DNA from: Cherax quadricarinatus
Lineage: Eukaryota > Arthropoda > Malacostraca > Decapoda > Parastacidae
Length of the DNA stretch: 64,000 bases
Assembly: GCF_038502225.1 (NCBI RefSeq)
Contig: NC_091391.1
Coordinates: 4,793,219-4,857,218 of the forward strand
Direction of reading: 5' to 3'
In this document: positions 10,420 through 21,774 of the stretch, one piece after another
How positions within the stretch are numbered: position 1 is the first letter of the stretch
Layout: each line of letters opens with the position of its first letter
Notes under the pieces: generated by a model
Databases searched by the model: none
What the model was told of the DNA's origin: nothing
What the model saw: the letters and a program-made list of their open reading frames with translations, nothing else
Program-made: the position numbers and the translations under genes

Positions 10420-10790
10420 AACAATGAAGAATGTTCCAGGCAAGAGGTTCAGCTATGTCACAGAAGCCGTTGTTCCGGTTGAAGTTGTTGGATATACAGA
10501 TAAGTGATGATTCCAGGATTCTTCGGTATTGAGTGTTGTCTTCTCTGGCGATAAGTCTTGCGTCTCTGTAGTTAATTTAATGGCTGTGTGAATTTCGGTG
10601 CTGAACACCAGTACGCAGTGAAATACGTGTTTGCAATCATTGCAAGGGATTGTGTGTTTCCCTGCAGAGGATTGAACGTTGTTCTGTCTATTACTGGTAA
10701 TGTCTTTGATGGTGGTGGATGTGAAGGTACACACTTGGAATGAGGTATTGAAAAAGATATTGGAAACGTGTTTAGCAATGGAGTTGGTGG
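10420..10790 (-). pseudogene. Penelope-like element, GIY-YIG endonuclease fragment
   Basis: PLE proteins end in a GIY-YIG nuclease that nicks target DNA. On the minus strand one reading frame gives IPCNDCKHVF preceded by TIKDITSNRQNN, the usual approach to the GIY-YIG core. After a frame change comes NYRDARLIAREDNTQYRRIL then ISNNFNRNNGFCDIAEPLAW, typical of the C-terminal end of PLE nucleases. The central catalytic segment is scrambled by at least one frameshift, so the copy is dead. It lies opposite in orientation to the RT fragment at 10935-11400, so the locus is rearranged or the two come from different copies. Assignment is by recall of family motifs only. Confidence 0.6.
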
Positions 10791-10934
10791 GGAGGACTAT
10801 GTATCTCCTCTCGGCAGTGTGTTAAAGGTGTTATATGCGCGGAGTCTGCAGTCTCTGGTGACGAGGATAGTGAAGTTGAGAATATAATTGTTCAGTGAGA
10901 GAGCATTCTTCCTCTAGGAACTCATTGCCGCATA

Positions 10935-11400
10935 TTCAGAGGGAATGTTATGTTGACGACATTCTCCTCATAACTTCCAGACGCTTCAGCGTTCAAGCTC
11001 TCCAACACAAGCTCAACCAGGTCTCACGAAATCGTAATGACACGATTGCAAACAAACCATACCACGGGCGGGATTGAACCCGCGATCAGAGAGTCTCAAA
11101 ACTCCAGACCGTCGCGTTAGCCACTGGACCAGGTCGAGCCCTCAGTCCAGTTCACACTAGAAGAACAAGTCGACAACACTCTTCCTTCCCTCGATGTTCT
11201 TCTCAGCAAAGTTGACCATAAACTTCGTTTGAAAGTCTATCGGAAACCTACCAACACGATCTTCTCCACTTCTACTCTCACCACCACACCAAAACTAAAC
11301 GTGGTGTAATTATCGGCTTTTTCCTGCGTTCACTCCTAATCTCTAGCAATGAGTTCCTTAAGGAACTCAGACTGGAACAACGTCGTAAGCTTCTATGTGT
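10935..11400 (+). pseudogene. Penelope-like element, reverse transcriptase fragment
   Basis: PLE reverse transcriptase copies RNA at a nicked target. The frame CYVDDILLIT at 10946-10975 contains the YVDD catalytic box. After an insertion at 11024-11127, the frame resumes with EPSVQFTLEEQVDNTLPSLD and then VYRKPTN at 11234-11254. That pair is diagnostic for the PLE RT-linker. Further on, past a frameshift, a kRGVIIGFFLRS-like segment is readable. The N-terminal RT palm is missing. The fragment runs straight into a TU-like 3' end at 11390-11470 (gacaaaacttttccataataaag), the clearest local link between TUs and PLEs. Confidence 0.7.
11024..11127 (-). mobile_element. tRNA-derived SINE (half of dimeric family) inserted in PLE ORF
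   Basis: On the minus strand there is an A-box-like word (tggtccagtggctaacgcga) and a B box (ggttcaatccc), followed by the tail ending cgatttcgtgaga. It splits the PLE frame between the codons for LNQV and EPSV. The direct repeat accaggtc (11016-11023, 11128-11135) is the likely target-site duplication. Confidence 0.7.
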
Positions 11401-11470
11401 GACAAAACTTTTCCATAATAAAGGTACCCAAGTGTCGCACATGTCTAATTTATCAACTTCTCGATTCTAC
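11390..11470 (+). mobile_element. TU 3' end next to the PLE fragment
   Basis: gtgtgacaaaacttttccataataaaggtacccaagtgtcgcacatg tracks the TU 3' module: degenerate GAAACG, AATAAA, then gcacatgtctaatttatc. It follows the PLE RT remnant with no gap. Confidence 0.55.
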
Positions 11471-11839
11471 GAACCATTTATCTACTTATTAGAGTATTGT
11501 TCCAGTCAGGGTATTGTTCCTTTTTTTCGATTTTCCTTTATTATTACCAAAAACTAAGTTTTAAATTTGGAAAAACTAGCGTGGACAGCAAGAGTGGTAG
11601 GATGTTGTCCGGTAGGATGCGCCCTCACCACTCCTACATTCCTCTTTGATTACTGGAAACTTGCTCGACTCTTAATTAGAGCGAGAAAAAGTTGACCAAC
11701 GAACCGGAATAATGTGAATGTTGTCCTGACTATTTCCCTGGTAGGAGGTTGGAGTCTGCAAGACGTATAATGACGTCCCCGTCATTCTTCGTCTCTCAAG
11801 AGAGTGAAAGTTAAATTATTTTAATTTATCCCCATATGA

Positions 11840-12150
11840 GAGAATTGATGTGTTGATTAGACACATGGGCAATATTCGGGTATCTTTAATGAGGTTGCCT
11901 AAATGTTGCATATGGGTCTAATTTGTCAACTTGTCGGTTCTCTGAACCATTTATCTACACAGCTCAGGATGTTTATTACAGGCAACGTTTAGCCACTCGT
12001 GACGAAACGTTTACAATAAAGATACCCAGATGACTCACGAAATCGTAATGACACGATTGCAAACAAACCATCCACGGGTGGGGATAGAACCCGCGGTCAG
12101 AAATACACAGATGTTACACTTGTCTAATTTTGATCCTAAGTTCTTGTGGT
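11840..12150 (+). mobile_element. Degenerate TU foldback, split by a tRNA-like SINE
   Basis: The left part is an inverted TU end (agacacatgggcaatattcg ... tatctttaatgagg). The right part is a direct TU with gacgaaacgtttacaataaagatacccagatg. At 12032-12100 a minus-strand piece of the tRNA-like SINE (gactcacgaaatcgtaatg) interrupts it, with cagatg repeated on both sides. Confidence 0.55.
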
Positions 12151-12200
12151 TCTACTCGGGTTGAGTTAGTGTCTGAGGACGTGGTTCTTGAGCCCACATC

Positions 12201-12295
12201 TTTTTCCCCCACGTACCTCAGTTCTTCCCCCACGTACCCCAGCTCTTCCCCCACGTACCCCTATTCTTTCCCCATGTACCTCAATTCTTCCCACA
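12201..12295. repeat. 21-bp tandem repeat
   Basis: About 4.5 copies of a pyrimidine-rich 21-bp unit (cttcccccacgtaccccagct). Open frames across it are low-complexity artefacts. Confidence 0.75.
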
Positions 12296-12489
12296 CTTCA
12301 TTTTCACTACGCAGTACACTACCACCTCCACACAGACCTTCCTGGCTCACTGGTAACAGCACCACACACTGACCCACCACACACTGACCCACCACACTAC
12401 CCTTGGGTCACCTTTGCCACACCCAGAACACGGGGAGCTAAAAGTGGGTACCCGTCATCAACGCATATGTGACGTTAAGTATAGAGGAG

Positions 12490-13853
12490 TGCGTGTGTGT
12501 ACTCATTTGTGGTTGCAGGGGGTCGAGTTACAGCTCCTGGCCCTGCCTCTTCACTGATCGCTACTAGGGCCTCTCTCCTTGCTCCATGTCCTTTATCATA
12601 CCTCTTCTTAAAGTATGGATCCTGCCTCCACTACATCGCTTCCCAAACTATTCCACTTCCTGACTACTCTGTAGCTGAAGAAATACTTCCTAACATCCTT
12701 GTGATTATCTGAGTCTTCAACTTCCAACTGTGTCCCCTTGTTACTGTGTCCAATCTCTGGAACATCCTGTCTTTGTCCACCTTGTCAATTCCTCTCAGCA
12801 TTTTGTATGTCGTTATCATGTCCCCCCTATCTCTCCTGTCCTCCAGTGTCGTCAGGTTGATTTCCCTTAACCTCTCCTCGTAGGACATACCTCTTAGCTC
12901 TGGGACTAGTCTTGTTGCAAACCTTTGCACTTTCTCTAGTTTCCTTACATGCTTGGCTAGGTGTGGGTTCCAAACTGGTGCCGCATACTCCAATATGGGC
13001 CTAACGTACACGGTGCACAGGGTCCTGAACGATTCCTTATTAAGATGTCGGAATGCTGTTCTGAGGTTTGCTAGGCGTCCATATGCTGCAGCAGTTATTT
13101 GGTTGATGTGCTCTTCAGGAGATGTGCCTGGTGTTATACTCACCCCAAGATCTTTTTCCTTGAGTGAGGTTTGTAGTCTCTGGCTCCCCAGACTGCACGT
13201 ACTCCGTCTGCGGTCTTCTTTGCCTTTCCCCAATCTTCACGACTTTGAACTTGGTGGGGTTGAACTCCAGGAGCCAATTGCTGGACCAGGTCTGCAGCCT
13301 GTCCAGATCCCTTTGTAGTTCTGCCTGGTCCTCGTCCGATTGAATTCTTCTCATCAATTTCACATCATCTGCAAACACTTCAGAATCTATTCCTTCCGTC
13401 ATGTCGCTCACATATACCAGAAACAGCACTGGTCCTAGGACTGACCCCTGCGGGACCCCGCTGGTCACAGGTGCCCACTCTGACACCTCGCCACGTACCA
13501 TGACTCGCTGCTGTCTTCCTGACAAGTATTCCCTGATCCATTGTAGTGCCTTCCCTGTTATCCCTGCTTGGTCCTCCAGTTTTTGCACTAATCTCTTGTG
13601 TGGAACTGTGTCAAACGCCTTCTTGCAGTCCAAGAAAATGTAATCCACCCACCCCTCTCTCTCCTGTCTTACTGGTGTCACCCTGTCATAGAACTCCAGT
13701 AGGTTTGTGACACAGGATTTCCCGTCCCTGAACCGTGCTGGTTGTCGTTGATGAGATCATTCCTTTCTAGGTGTTCCACCACTCTCCTGATAATCTTCTC
13801 CATGACTTTGCATACTATACATGTCAGTGACACTGGTCTGTAGTTTAATGATT

Positions 13854-13855
<2 letters not shown>
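12490..13855 (-). pseudogene. LINE-II reverse transcriptase, truncated and frameshifted
   Basis: Non-LTR reverse transcriptase, which primes on target DNA. Minus-strand pieces in order: NYRPVSLTCIVCKVMEKIIR (upstream, frameshifted by one missing base in the NQHGF codons), [30 protein letters not shown], and the catalytic FADD at 13375-13364. In another frame from 13233 come YVRPILEYAAPVWNPHLAKH and an RGDMITTYKML C-terminal block. At least three frameshifts are present, near 13750, 13200 and 12715. The 3' end at about 12490 reads gtcgagttacagctcctggc on the plus strand. The 5' part, including the endonuclease, is absent; the copy stops at a (GT)n tract. Clade (CR1/Jockey-like) is not resolved. 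A second relic is at 31.2 kb. Confidence 0.8.

Positions 13856-13856
<1 letters not shown>

Positions 13857-13895
<39 letters not shown>
13857..13895. repeat. (GT)n microsatellite
   Basis: About 19 GT units at the 5' boundary of LINE-II. The other LINE-II relic, at 31.2 kb, also begins next to an (AC)n tract. Confidence 0.95.
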
Positions 13896-13896
<1 letters not shown>

Positions 13897-13957
13897 AAAG
13901 TGTCAGTCATCACTTATCAAAAGTGGAGCAAATATTAACTTTTTCTTAAGTGTTGAT

Positions 13958-14115
13958 AAACTGGACACATGTGCAACACTTAGGTATCTTTACTGAGGAA
14001 ACGTTTCGCCAACCAGTGGCTTCTTCAGTCCAATACAGTAAAGAATGGTTGAAGCTCAGGAGTCTGAGGTAATCAGTCCCTCAACCCGGAGTCAGTACAT
14101 CAGTCTTAAGCTCTC
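13958..14115 (-). mobile_element. TU unit, minus strand
   Basis: From right to left: gagggactgattacc word, CTGAAGAAG, hairpin GCCACTGGTTGGC (4-bp stem), GAAACG at 14007-14002, TTTACT in the AATAAA position (read as agtaaa), and the tail ending ttatcaac. Single arm; no duplication found. Confidence 0.6.
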
Positions 14116-14224
14116 GAAAAATCTATTTCACGTATTAATCTATTTGTTGTATAAATCTGCAATAGTCGAAAGAACTTCCGAAAATCTATTGATAGATTTC
14201 AATAACACAAGAAACAAGTACAAA

Positions 14225-14275
14225 AGCAATAAAGCGAATAATAGACAAATAATAATAATAATAATGATAATAATC
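14225..14275. repeat. (ATA)n microsatellite
   Basis: Imperfect AAT/ATA repeats, about 45 bp. Confidence 0.85.
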
Positions 14276-14279
14276 TTAG

Positions 14280-14405
14280 GTAAAAGGACACAAGTGCAAC
14301 CAATACAACATTTTGGTGTTGCAACGTTTCGCCCTCCAGGAGCTTCGTCAAAGGGCTACGTAGCACTGCCACAATAAAATGACTCGTCAGTTACACTTGT
14401 GGCCT
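14280..14405. mobile_element. TU-3 foldback
   Basis: Inverted ends aaaaggacacaagtgcaac and gttacacttgtggcctttta bound a centre with gcaacgtttcgccctccagg and cacaataaaatgac. Same family as the cleaner copies at 34.45, 48.05 and 55.85 kb. Confidence 0.6.
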
Positions 14406-14449
14406 TTTATCGACATTGAAACTTGTGTAAGAATGGCCAGAGACGACTG

Positions 14450-14535
14450 ACTTTATTTAGGTACACATATATATACTTATATAAATTATCATACACAGCA
14501 ACATGTGTGTAAATTATCCACCAGGATAACCTATG
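14450..14535 (-). mobile_element. SINE-2 tail fragment
   Basis: The segment tttaggtacacatatatata ... caacatgtgtgtaaattatc resembles the tail of SINE-2 at 7483-7560. No tRNA-like head remains; the 23-bp array starts right after it. Confidence 0.45.
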
Positions 14536-14548
14536 TAAGTCCAAGTGG

Positions 14549-17500
14549 TTAATTACCACTGGGGCCCTTGACTAGTTACCACTGGGGCCCTTGACTAGTT
14601 ACCACTGGGGCCCTTGACTAGTTACTACTGGGGCCCTTGACTTGTTACTACTGGGGCCCTTGACTAGTTACTACTGGGGCCCTTGACTAGTTACCACTGG
14701 GGCCCTTGACTTGTTACCACTGGGGCCCTTGACTTGCTACTACTGGGGCCCTTGACTAGTTACCACTGGGGCCCTTGACTTGTTACCACTGGGGCCCTTG
14801 ACTTGTTACTACTGGGGCCCTTGACTAGTTACCACTGGGGCCCTTGACTTGTTACTACTGGGGCCCTTGACTAGTTACCACTGGGGCCCTTGACTAGTTA
14901 CCACTGGGGCCCTTGACTTGTTACCACTGGGGCCCTTGACTTGTTACTACTGGGGCCCTTGACTAGTTACCACTGGGGCCCTTGACTTGTTACTACTGGG
15001 GCCCTTGACTAGTTACCACTGGGGCCCTTGACTAGTTACCACTGGGGCCCTTGACTTGTTACCACTGGGGCCCTTGACTTGTTACTACTGGGGCCCTTGA
15101 CTTGTTACCACTGGGGCCCTTGACTTGTTACTACTGGGGCCCTTGACTAGTTACCACTGGGGCCCTTGACTTGTTACCACTGGGGCCCTTGACTTGTTAC
15201 TACTGGGGCCCTTGACTAGTTACCACTGGGGCCCTTGACTTGTTACTACTGGGGCCCTTGACTAGTTACCACTGGGGCCCTTGACTAGTTACCACTGGGG
15301 CCCTTGACTAGTTACCACTGGGGCCCTTGACTAGTTACCACTGGGGCCCTTGACTAGTTACCACTGGGGCCCTTGACTAGTTACCACTGGGGCCCTTGAC
15401 TAATTACCACTGGGGCCCTTGACTAGTTACCACTGGGGCCCTTGACTAGTTACCACTGGGGCCCTTGACTAGTTACCACTGGGGCCCTTGACTAGTTACC
15501 ACTGGGGCCCTTGACTAGTTACCACTGGGGCCCTTGACTTATTACCACTGGGGCCCTTGACTAGTTACCACTGGGGCCCTTGACTAGTTACCACTGGGGC
15601 CCTTGACTAGTTACCACTGGGGCCCTTGACTAGTTACTGGGGCCCTTGTTACCACTGGGGCCCTTGACTAGTTACCACTGGGGCCCTTGACTAGTTACCA
15701 CTGGGGCCCTTGACTAGTTACCACTGGGGCCCTTGACTAGTTACCACTGGGGCCCTTGACTAGTTACCACTGGGGCCCTTGACTAGTTACCACTGGGGCC
15801 CTTGACTTATTACCACTGGGGCCCTTGACTAGTTACCACTGGGGCCCTTGACTAGTTACCACTGGGGCCCTTGACTTATTACCACTGGGGCCCTTGACTA
15901 GTTACCACTGGGGCCCTTGACTAGTTACCACTGAGGCCCTTGACTAGTTACCACTGGGGCCCTTGACTAGTTACCACTGAGGCCCTTGACTTGTTACCAC
16001 TGGGGCCCTTGACTAGTTACCACTGGGGCCCTTGACTAGTTACCACTGGGGCCCTTGACTTATTACCACTGGGACCCTTGATTAGTTACCACTGGGGCCC
16101 TTGACTAGTTACCACTGGGGCCCTTGACTTATTACCACTGGGGCCCTTGACTAGTTACCACTGGGGCCCTTGACTTATTACCACTGGGGCCCTTGACTAG
16201 TTACCACTGGGGCCCTTGACTTATTACCACTGGGGCCCTTGACTTATTACCACTAAGGCCCTTGACTTATTACTACTGGGGCCCTTTACTTATTACCACT
16301 GGGGCCCTAGACTTATTACCACTGGGGCCCTTGACTTATTACCACTGGGGCCCTTGACTTATTCCCACTGGGGCCCTTGACTTATTCCCATTGGGGCCCT
16401 TGACTTATTCCCATTGGGGCCCTTGACTTATTCCCACTGGGGCCCTTGACTTATTCCCATTGGGGCCCTTGACTTATTCCCATTGGGGCCCTTGACTTAT
16501 TCCCATTGGGGCCCTTGACTTGCTACCACTGGGGCCCTTGACTTATTCCCATTGGGGCCCTTGACTTATTCCCATTGGGGCCCTTGACTTATTCCCATTG
16601 GGGCCCTTGACTTATTCCCATTGGGGCCCTTGACTTATTCCCATTGGGGCCCTTGACTTATTCCCATTGGGGCCCTTGACTTATTCCCATTGGGGCCCTT
16701 GTTACCATTGGGGCCCTTGACTTATTACCATTGGGGCCATTGACTTATTACCATTGGAGCCCTTGACTTATTACCATTGGGGCCCTTGACTTGTTACCAT
16801 TGGGGCCCTTGACTTTTTACCATTGGGGCCCTTGACTTATTACCATTGGGGCCCTTGACTTATTACCATTATCCTTGACTTATTACCATTGTCCTTGACT
16901 TATTACCATTGGGGCCCTTGACTTATTACCATTGGGGCCCTTGACTTATTACCATTGGGGCCCTTGACTTATTACCATTGGGGCTCTTGACTTATTACCA
17001 TTGTCCTTGACTTATTACCATTGAGGCCCTTGACTTATTACCATTGGGGCCCTTGACTTATTACCATTGTCCTTGACTTATTACCATTGGGGCCCTTGAC
17101 TTATTACCATTGGGGCCCTTGACTTATTACCATTGGGGCCCTTGACTTATTACCATTATCCTTGACTTATTACCATTGGGGCCCTTGACTTATTACCATT
17201 ATCCTTGACTTATTACCATTGGGGCCCTTGACTTATTACCATTGGGGCCCTTGACTTATTACCATTGGGGCCCTTGACTTATTACCATTGGGGCCCTTGA
17301 CTTATTACCATTGGGGCCCTTGACTTATTACCATTGTCCTTGACTTATTACCATTGGGGCCCTTGACTTATTACCATTGTCCTTGACTTATTACCATTGT
17401 CCTTGACTATTACCGTTGGGGCCCTTGATTTATTACCATTGGGGCCCTTGACTTATTACCATTGGGGCCCTTGACTTATTACCATTGGGCCCTTGACTTA

Positions 17501-18108
17501 TTACCATTGTCCTTGACTATTACCATTGGGGTCCTTGACTATTACCATTGGGGTCCTTGACTATTACCATTGGGGTCCTTGACTATTACCATTGGGGTCC
17601 TTGACTATTACCATTGGGGTCCTTGACTATTACCATTGGGGTCCTTGACTATTACCATTGGGGTCCTTGACTATTACCATTGGGGTCCTTGACTATTACC
17701 ATTGGGGTCCTTGACTATTACCATTGGGATCCTTGACTATTACCATTGGGATCCTTGACTATTACCATTGGGGTCCTTGACTATTACCATTGGGGTCCTT
17801 GACTATTACCATTGGGATCCTTGACTATTACCATTGGGGTCCTTGACTATTACCATTGGGGTCCTTGACTATTACCATTGGGATCCTTGACTATTACCAT
17901 TGGGGTCCTTGACTATTACCATTGGGGTCCTTGACTATTACCATTGGGATCCTTGACTATTACCATTGGGGTCCTTGACTATTACCTTTGGGGTCCTTTA
18001 CTATTACCATTGGGATCCTTGACTATTACCATTGGGGTCCTTGACTATTACCATTGGGGTCCTTGACTATTACCATTGGGGTCCTTGACTATTACCATTG
18101 GGGTCCAT
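14549..18108. repeat. 22/23-bp minisatellite, 3.5 kb, with internal gradient
   Basis: Roughly 155 monomers. From 14549 to about 16690 the unit is 23 bp (ttaccactggggcccttgac + tag/ttg), with ttattcccattgg variants toward the end. From about 16690 to 17510, 23-bp units mix with shortened 'attaccattgtccttgactt' units. From 17515 to 18108 the unit is a homogeneous 22 bp (attaccattggggtccttgac + t). No gene inside. Confidence 0.95.
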
Positions 18109-18159
18109 GCTAAGCTTTATGCTGGCATGATCCAAGTCTTATCTTGAGCTCCAGAGACC

Positions 18160-18235
18160 AGTGTCATTACCTGGAGTTTTCCTTGAGAGGGTTTCGGTGG
18201 CCAACGCCCCCGCGGCCCGGTCTGAGACCAGGCCT
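18160..18235 (-). mobile_element. LINE-I 3' hairpin relic
   Basis: ggccaacgcccccgcggccc and gaccaggcctcatgg on the plus strand are the complement of the LINE-I 3' end. Flanking ctggagttttccttgagagg matches its tail. Confidence 0.55.
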
Positions 18236-18680
18236 CATGGTCATGGTCACAGTGGTCACAGAGGTCACTTCAGAAAAATACCAAAAGAACTGAAATTTGT
18301 GAACAAATGGGAATGCCTGAAATACCTCAAACTCGACTCCCTGGAATGCCATCTAACTGTTCGTGTTAGCATCATGCATTATCATTGATTACTGGGGTTC
18401 AGGGGCATTAGAGTTGGGGTATTGGGTGGTAAATGTAAAGGGTTAAGGGGCAGTTTTAAGGGGGTAGTAAGGGCGTGGCTCGGGCATGCCTGCCCTGTGG
18501 CACTGATTGTCTAGTGCTGTGGGTCGGTAGCTGGGTATCGTTGTGCCCTGAGGTCCCTGGCGCAGGTCAAGGTGGGCATGGCGAGCTTCCGCGCCAGCAC
18601 AACCCCACCCATCGACCCACCCTCCCTTTCACCCTCATCGTTATCATCATTATCATTATCATGATCATCATCATTATCAT
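18236..18680. other. Unassigned; (ATC)n at 18635-18680
   Basis: No domain or repeat family recognised up to 18630. An imperfect ATC/ATT microsatellite precedes a short TU 3' relic (gaaacgtttcctaataaatatg) at 18682-18712. Confidence 0.5.
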
Positions 18681-18927
18681 CGAAACGTTTCCTAATAAAT
18701 ATGTCCTAGTGTGTGTAGATGAATGGTTCAGGGAACCGACACGTTGATAAATTAGACACACGTGCAACTCTTGGGTATCTTTACTGAGGAAACGTTTCGC
18801 CACACAGTGGCTTCATCAGTCCATACATAGGAGAAACTTGAAGAACAGGAGGAGAATGAGGTAATCAGTCCCTCAACCTTGAGTCGATGTGTTCAGTCCA
18901 TCAATCTTGCACCTCTCCTACCTACGG

Positions 18928-18935
18928 TATATAAG
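18928..18935 (+). promoter_or_regulatory. TATA box of TU-1 foldback
   Basis: TATATAAG, placed as in the copy at 7111 relative to the core (122 versus 123 bp). Conservation of this distance supports a promoter role. Confidence 0.5.
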
Positions 18936-19056
18936 CTCCTTCTCCGCTCATATGCCGTATTCTATTCAAGATTGATGGACTGACCACATCAACTCAAGTT
19001 TGAGGGACTGATTACCTCATTCTCCTCCTGTTCTTCAAGTTTCTCCTATGTATGGA

Positions 19057-19083
19057 CTGATGAAGCCACTGTGTGGCGAAACG
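19057..19083 (+). ncRNA. Hammerhead-like core motif, TU-1
   Basis: CTGATGAAG - GCCAC-TGT-GTGGC - GAAACG, then cagtaaag in the AATAAA position and gcacatgtgtc 35 nt later. The core is intact in sequence; stems I and III are not obvious. Confidence 0.35.
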
Positions 19084-19164
19084 TTTCCTCAGTAAAGATA
19101 CCCAAGAGTTGCACATGTGTCTAATTTATCAACGTGTCGGTTCCCTGAACCATTCATCTACAGT

Positions 19165-19640
19165 CTTGGTGCTTATGTACTGGAGTCAGAGGACGTGTAG
19201 TAGACGACGGTATTTTCGACAATTATTTGAGTTCTTACTCTCGTATTTATGAGAACTGATGTCACTAACACAAGATGACCCGGATACCCCACTCTGACTT
19301 CGTCACCACCCCACACCGACCCCACACCGACCCCACATCCACCAGCCTTCAGTGGACAGGACCCAGAAAGCAGCCCTGCAGTACTCCGCCCCAGGATGCA
19401 AGGCTCCAGTGATTGGTGTCTTGGAGGATGCAGGAATGTTGGTTGGGGTAGTGGGCAGGGAGGGGAGAGCCTGAGGTCCGGCAGAGCTGCCCCTCACCCC
19501 TACCCATCAACCACAACCTCCAATACCCCTGCCAGTCTACTAGCTCCACATTCTCCTTCTTATATCTTCCTTTCACGCCGCTTTATTTCTACCCTTCCCC
19601 TCTGTCCCTTCCCTTCCTTTCCCTATTCCACCTTCATACC
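19165..19640. other. Unassigned sequence
   Basis: No recognisable domain. A GC-rich stretch at 19270-19500 gives several overlapping frames without family resemblance. It could be old single-copy sequence. Confidence 0.4.
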
Positions 19641-20006
19641 CCTCTGCCCCTGCATCTTTCCAGCACTCGTCTCCCCCTGCATCTTTCCAGCACTCATCTT
19701 CCCCTGCCCCTGCATCTTTCCAGCACTCGTCTCCCCATGCATCTTTCCAGCACTCATCTTCCCCTGCCCCTGCATCTTTCCAGCCCTCATCTTCCCCTGC
19801 CCCTGCATCTTTCCAGCACTCATCTTCCCCTGCCCCTGCATCTTTCCAGCACTCATCTTCCCCTGCCCCTGCATCTTTCCAGCCCTCATCTTCCTCTGCC
19901 CCTGCATCTTTCCAGCCCTCATCTTCCCCTGCCCCTGCATCTTTCCAGCACTCATCTTCCCCTGCCCCTGCATCTTTCCAGCACTCGTCTTCCCCTGCCC
20001 CTGTAC
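19641..20006. repeat. 33-bp tandem array
   Basis: About 11 copies of catctttccagcactcatct + tcccctgcccctg. The 33-bp period equals 11 codons, so frames stay open on both strands (up to 233 codons). Strand-symmetric openness argues against coding. Confidence 0.9.
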
Positions 20007-20099
20007 CTTGGGGCACGCATACCAAGCACTTGCAACATGGACAACTGGATCACAATTTCCATGTACCAAGAGTTACTACACGTTAAATATTTTTTAAGC

Positions 20100-20175
20100 T
20101 CTCCTGTTCGCCTGTATTACGTGTTATTACCGGGCACGCTTTGAGAACCCGGTAATGAATACGTAACACGAAATA
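20100..20175. repeat. Imperfect inverted repeat
   Basis: tattacgtgttattaccggg faces cccggtaatgaatacgtaac across a 12-bp loop. No family assigned. Confidence 0.6.
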
Positions 20176-20186
20176 CTTGGACAGGT

Positions 20187-20376
20187 TTTCGGGTTAGTTA
20201 CACAAATAACCCGCACATAAAAGAGAGAAGCTTACGACGACGTTTCGGTCCGACTTGGACCACTGACAAAGTCCAAGTCGGACCGAAACGTCGTCGTAAG
20301 CTTCTCTCTTTTATGTCCGGGTTATTTGTGTATCGTTCCAGTCACGGTATTGTGCCTTTTTGTTATTTCGGGTTAG
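20187..20376. mobile_element. TU-4 foldback with target-site duplication
   Basis: A long, nearly perfect hairpin: arms acaaataacccgcacataaa ... gacgacgtttcggtccgac and their complement, around the loop cactgacaaa. The core on the plus strand is CTGACAAAG, stem GTCC/GGAC, CGAAACG. Direct repeat tttcgggttag at 20187-20197 and 20366-20376 (11 bp; 13 with one mismatch). Confidence 0.7.
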
Positions 20377-20544
20377 GTTAGGGTTGTCAGGATTTCGGCA
20401 GGCTTTAGATAGATGTGTGCCCTTTATAGAGCCTTATAGAGTCTGGTAGATAAGCGTTAAGAATATAAGAGAAGGGAAACACTGCAGCAGGTCTACTGGT
20501 CCAAACTTTTGTGAAGCTATCCCAAGGTTTTAGATTCAGTGTCC

Positions 20545-21640
20545 CTACTAGGTAGACTTCCACTTATCCACTACTAGGTAGACTGTTCCACTTATCCACT
20601 ACTAGGTAGACTGTTCCACTTATCCACTAATAGGTAGACTGTTCCACTTATTCACTACTAGGTAGACTGTTCCACTCATCCACTACTAGGTAGACTGTTC
20701 CACTCATCCACTACTAGGTAGACTGTTCCACTTATCCACTACTAGGTAGACTGTTCTACTTATCCACTATTAGGTAGACTGTTCCACTCATCCACTACTA
20801 GGTAGACTGTTCCACTCATCCACTACTAGGTAGACTGTTCCACTTATCCACTACTAGGTAGACTGTTCCACTTATTCACTAATAGGTAGACTGTTCCACT
20901 CATCCACTACTAGGTAGACTGTTCTACTTATCCACTACTAGGTAGACTGTTCCACTCATCCACTACTAGGTAGACTGTTCCACTCATCCACTACTAGGTA
21001 GACTGATCCACTTATCCACTACTAGGTAGACTGTTCCACTTATCAACTACTAGGTAGACTGTTCCACTCATCCACTGCTAGGTAGACTGTTCCACTTATC
21101 CACTACTAGGTAGACTGTTCCACTTATCCACTACTAGGTAGACTGTTCCACTCATCCACTACTAGGTAGACTGTTCCACTCATCCACTACTAGGTAGACT
21201 GTTCCACTCATCCACTACTAGGTAGACTGTTCCACTCATCCACTACTAGGTAGACTGTTCTACTTATCCACTATTAGGTAGACTGTTCCACTCATCCACT
21301 ACTAGGTAGACTGTTCCACTCATCCACTACTAGGTAGACTGTTCCACTTATCCACTACTAGGTAGACTGTTCCACTTATTCACTAATAGGTAGACTGTTC
21401 CACTCATCCACTACTAGGTAGACTGTTCCACTTATCCACTACTAGGTAGACTATTCCACTCATCCACTGCTAGGTAGACTGATCCACTTATCCACTACTA
21501 GGTAGACTGTTCCACTTATCCACTACTAGGTAGTGTTGCACTCATCCACTACTAGGTAGACTTCCACTCATCCACTACTAGGTAGACAGTTCCACTTATC
21601 CAGTACTAGACAGACTGTTCCACTCATCAACTACTCTATT
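20545..21640. repeat. 28-bp minisatellite derived from a LINE ORF
   Basis: About 39 copies of ctaggtagactgttccactc + atccacta. The single-copy version is visible at 48.5 kb as ctaggcagactgttccactc in a LINE 3' relic. Confidence 0.85.
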
Positions 21641-21774
21641 TCTAAACCAATACTTTCTATATCCTTTCTAAGTCTAAACTTGTCTAATTTGAATCCATTA
21701 TTGCGGGTTCTCTCTTGGAGAGAGATCCTCAAGACCACATTTATATCCCCTCGTTAACACCCATCTTCCACTTG

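Larger units (their letters stand above)
18713..19163. mobile_element. TU-1 foldback with central TATA box
   Basis: Near-perfect inverted arms of about 200 bp: the left arm starts tagatgaatggttcagggaa and the right ends ttccctgaaccattcatcta. Each arm carries one hammerhead-like core (minus at 18819-18793; plus at 19057-19083) with stem GCCAC/GTGGC. A TATATAAG at 18928-18935 lies in the spacer, 122 bp before the right core. The gagggactgattacc word is in both arms. No clear target duplication was found. Confidence 0.75.

Noticed and set aside
14549..18108. CRISPR-like regular repeats
   Set aside because: Monomers are head to tail with no unique spacers. The same holds for all the other arrays, and the genome is eukaryotic.
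20366..20385. Arthropod telomeric repeat (TTAGG)n
   Set aside because: Only two to three degenerate units next to a foldback; no extended tract.
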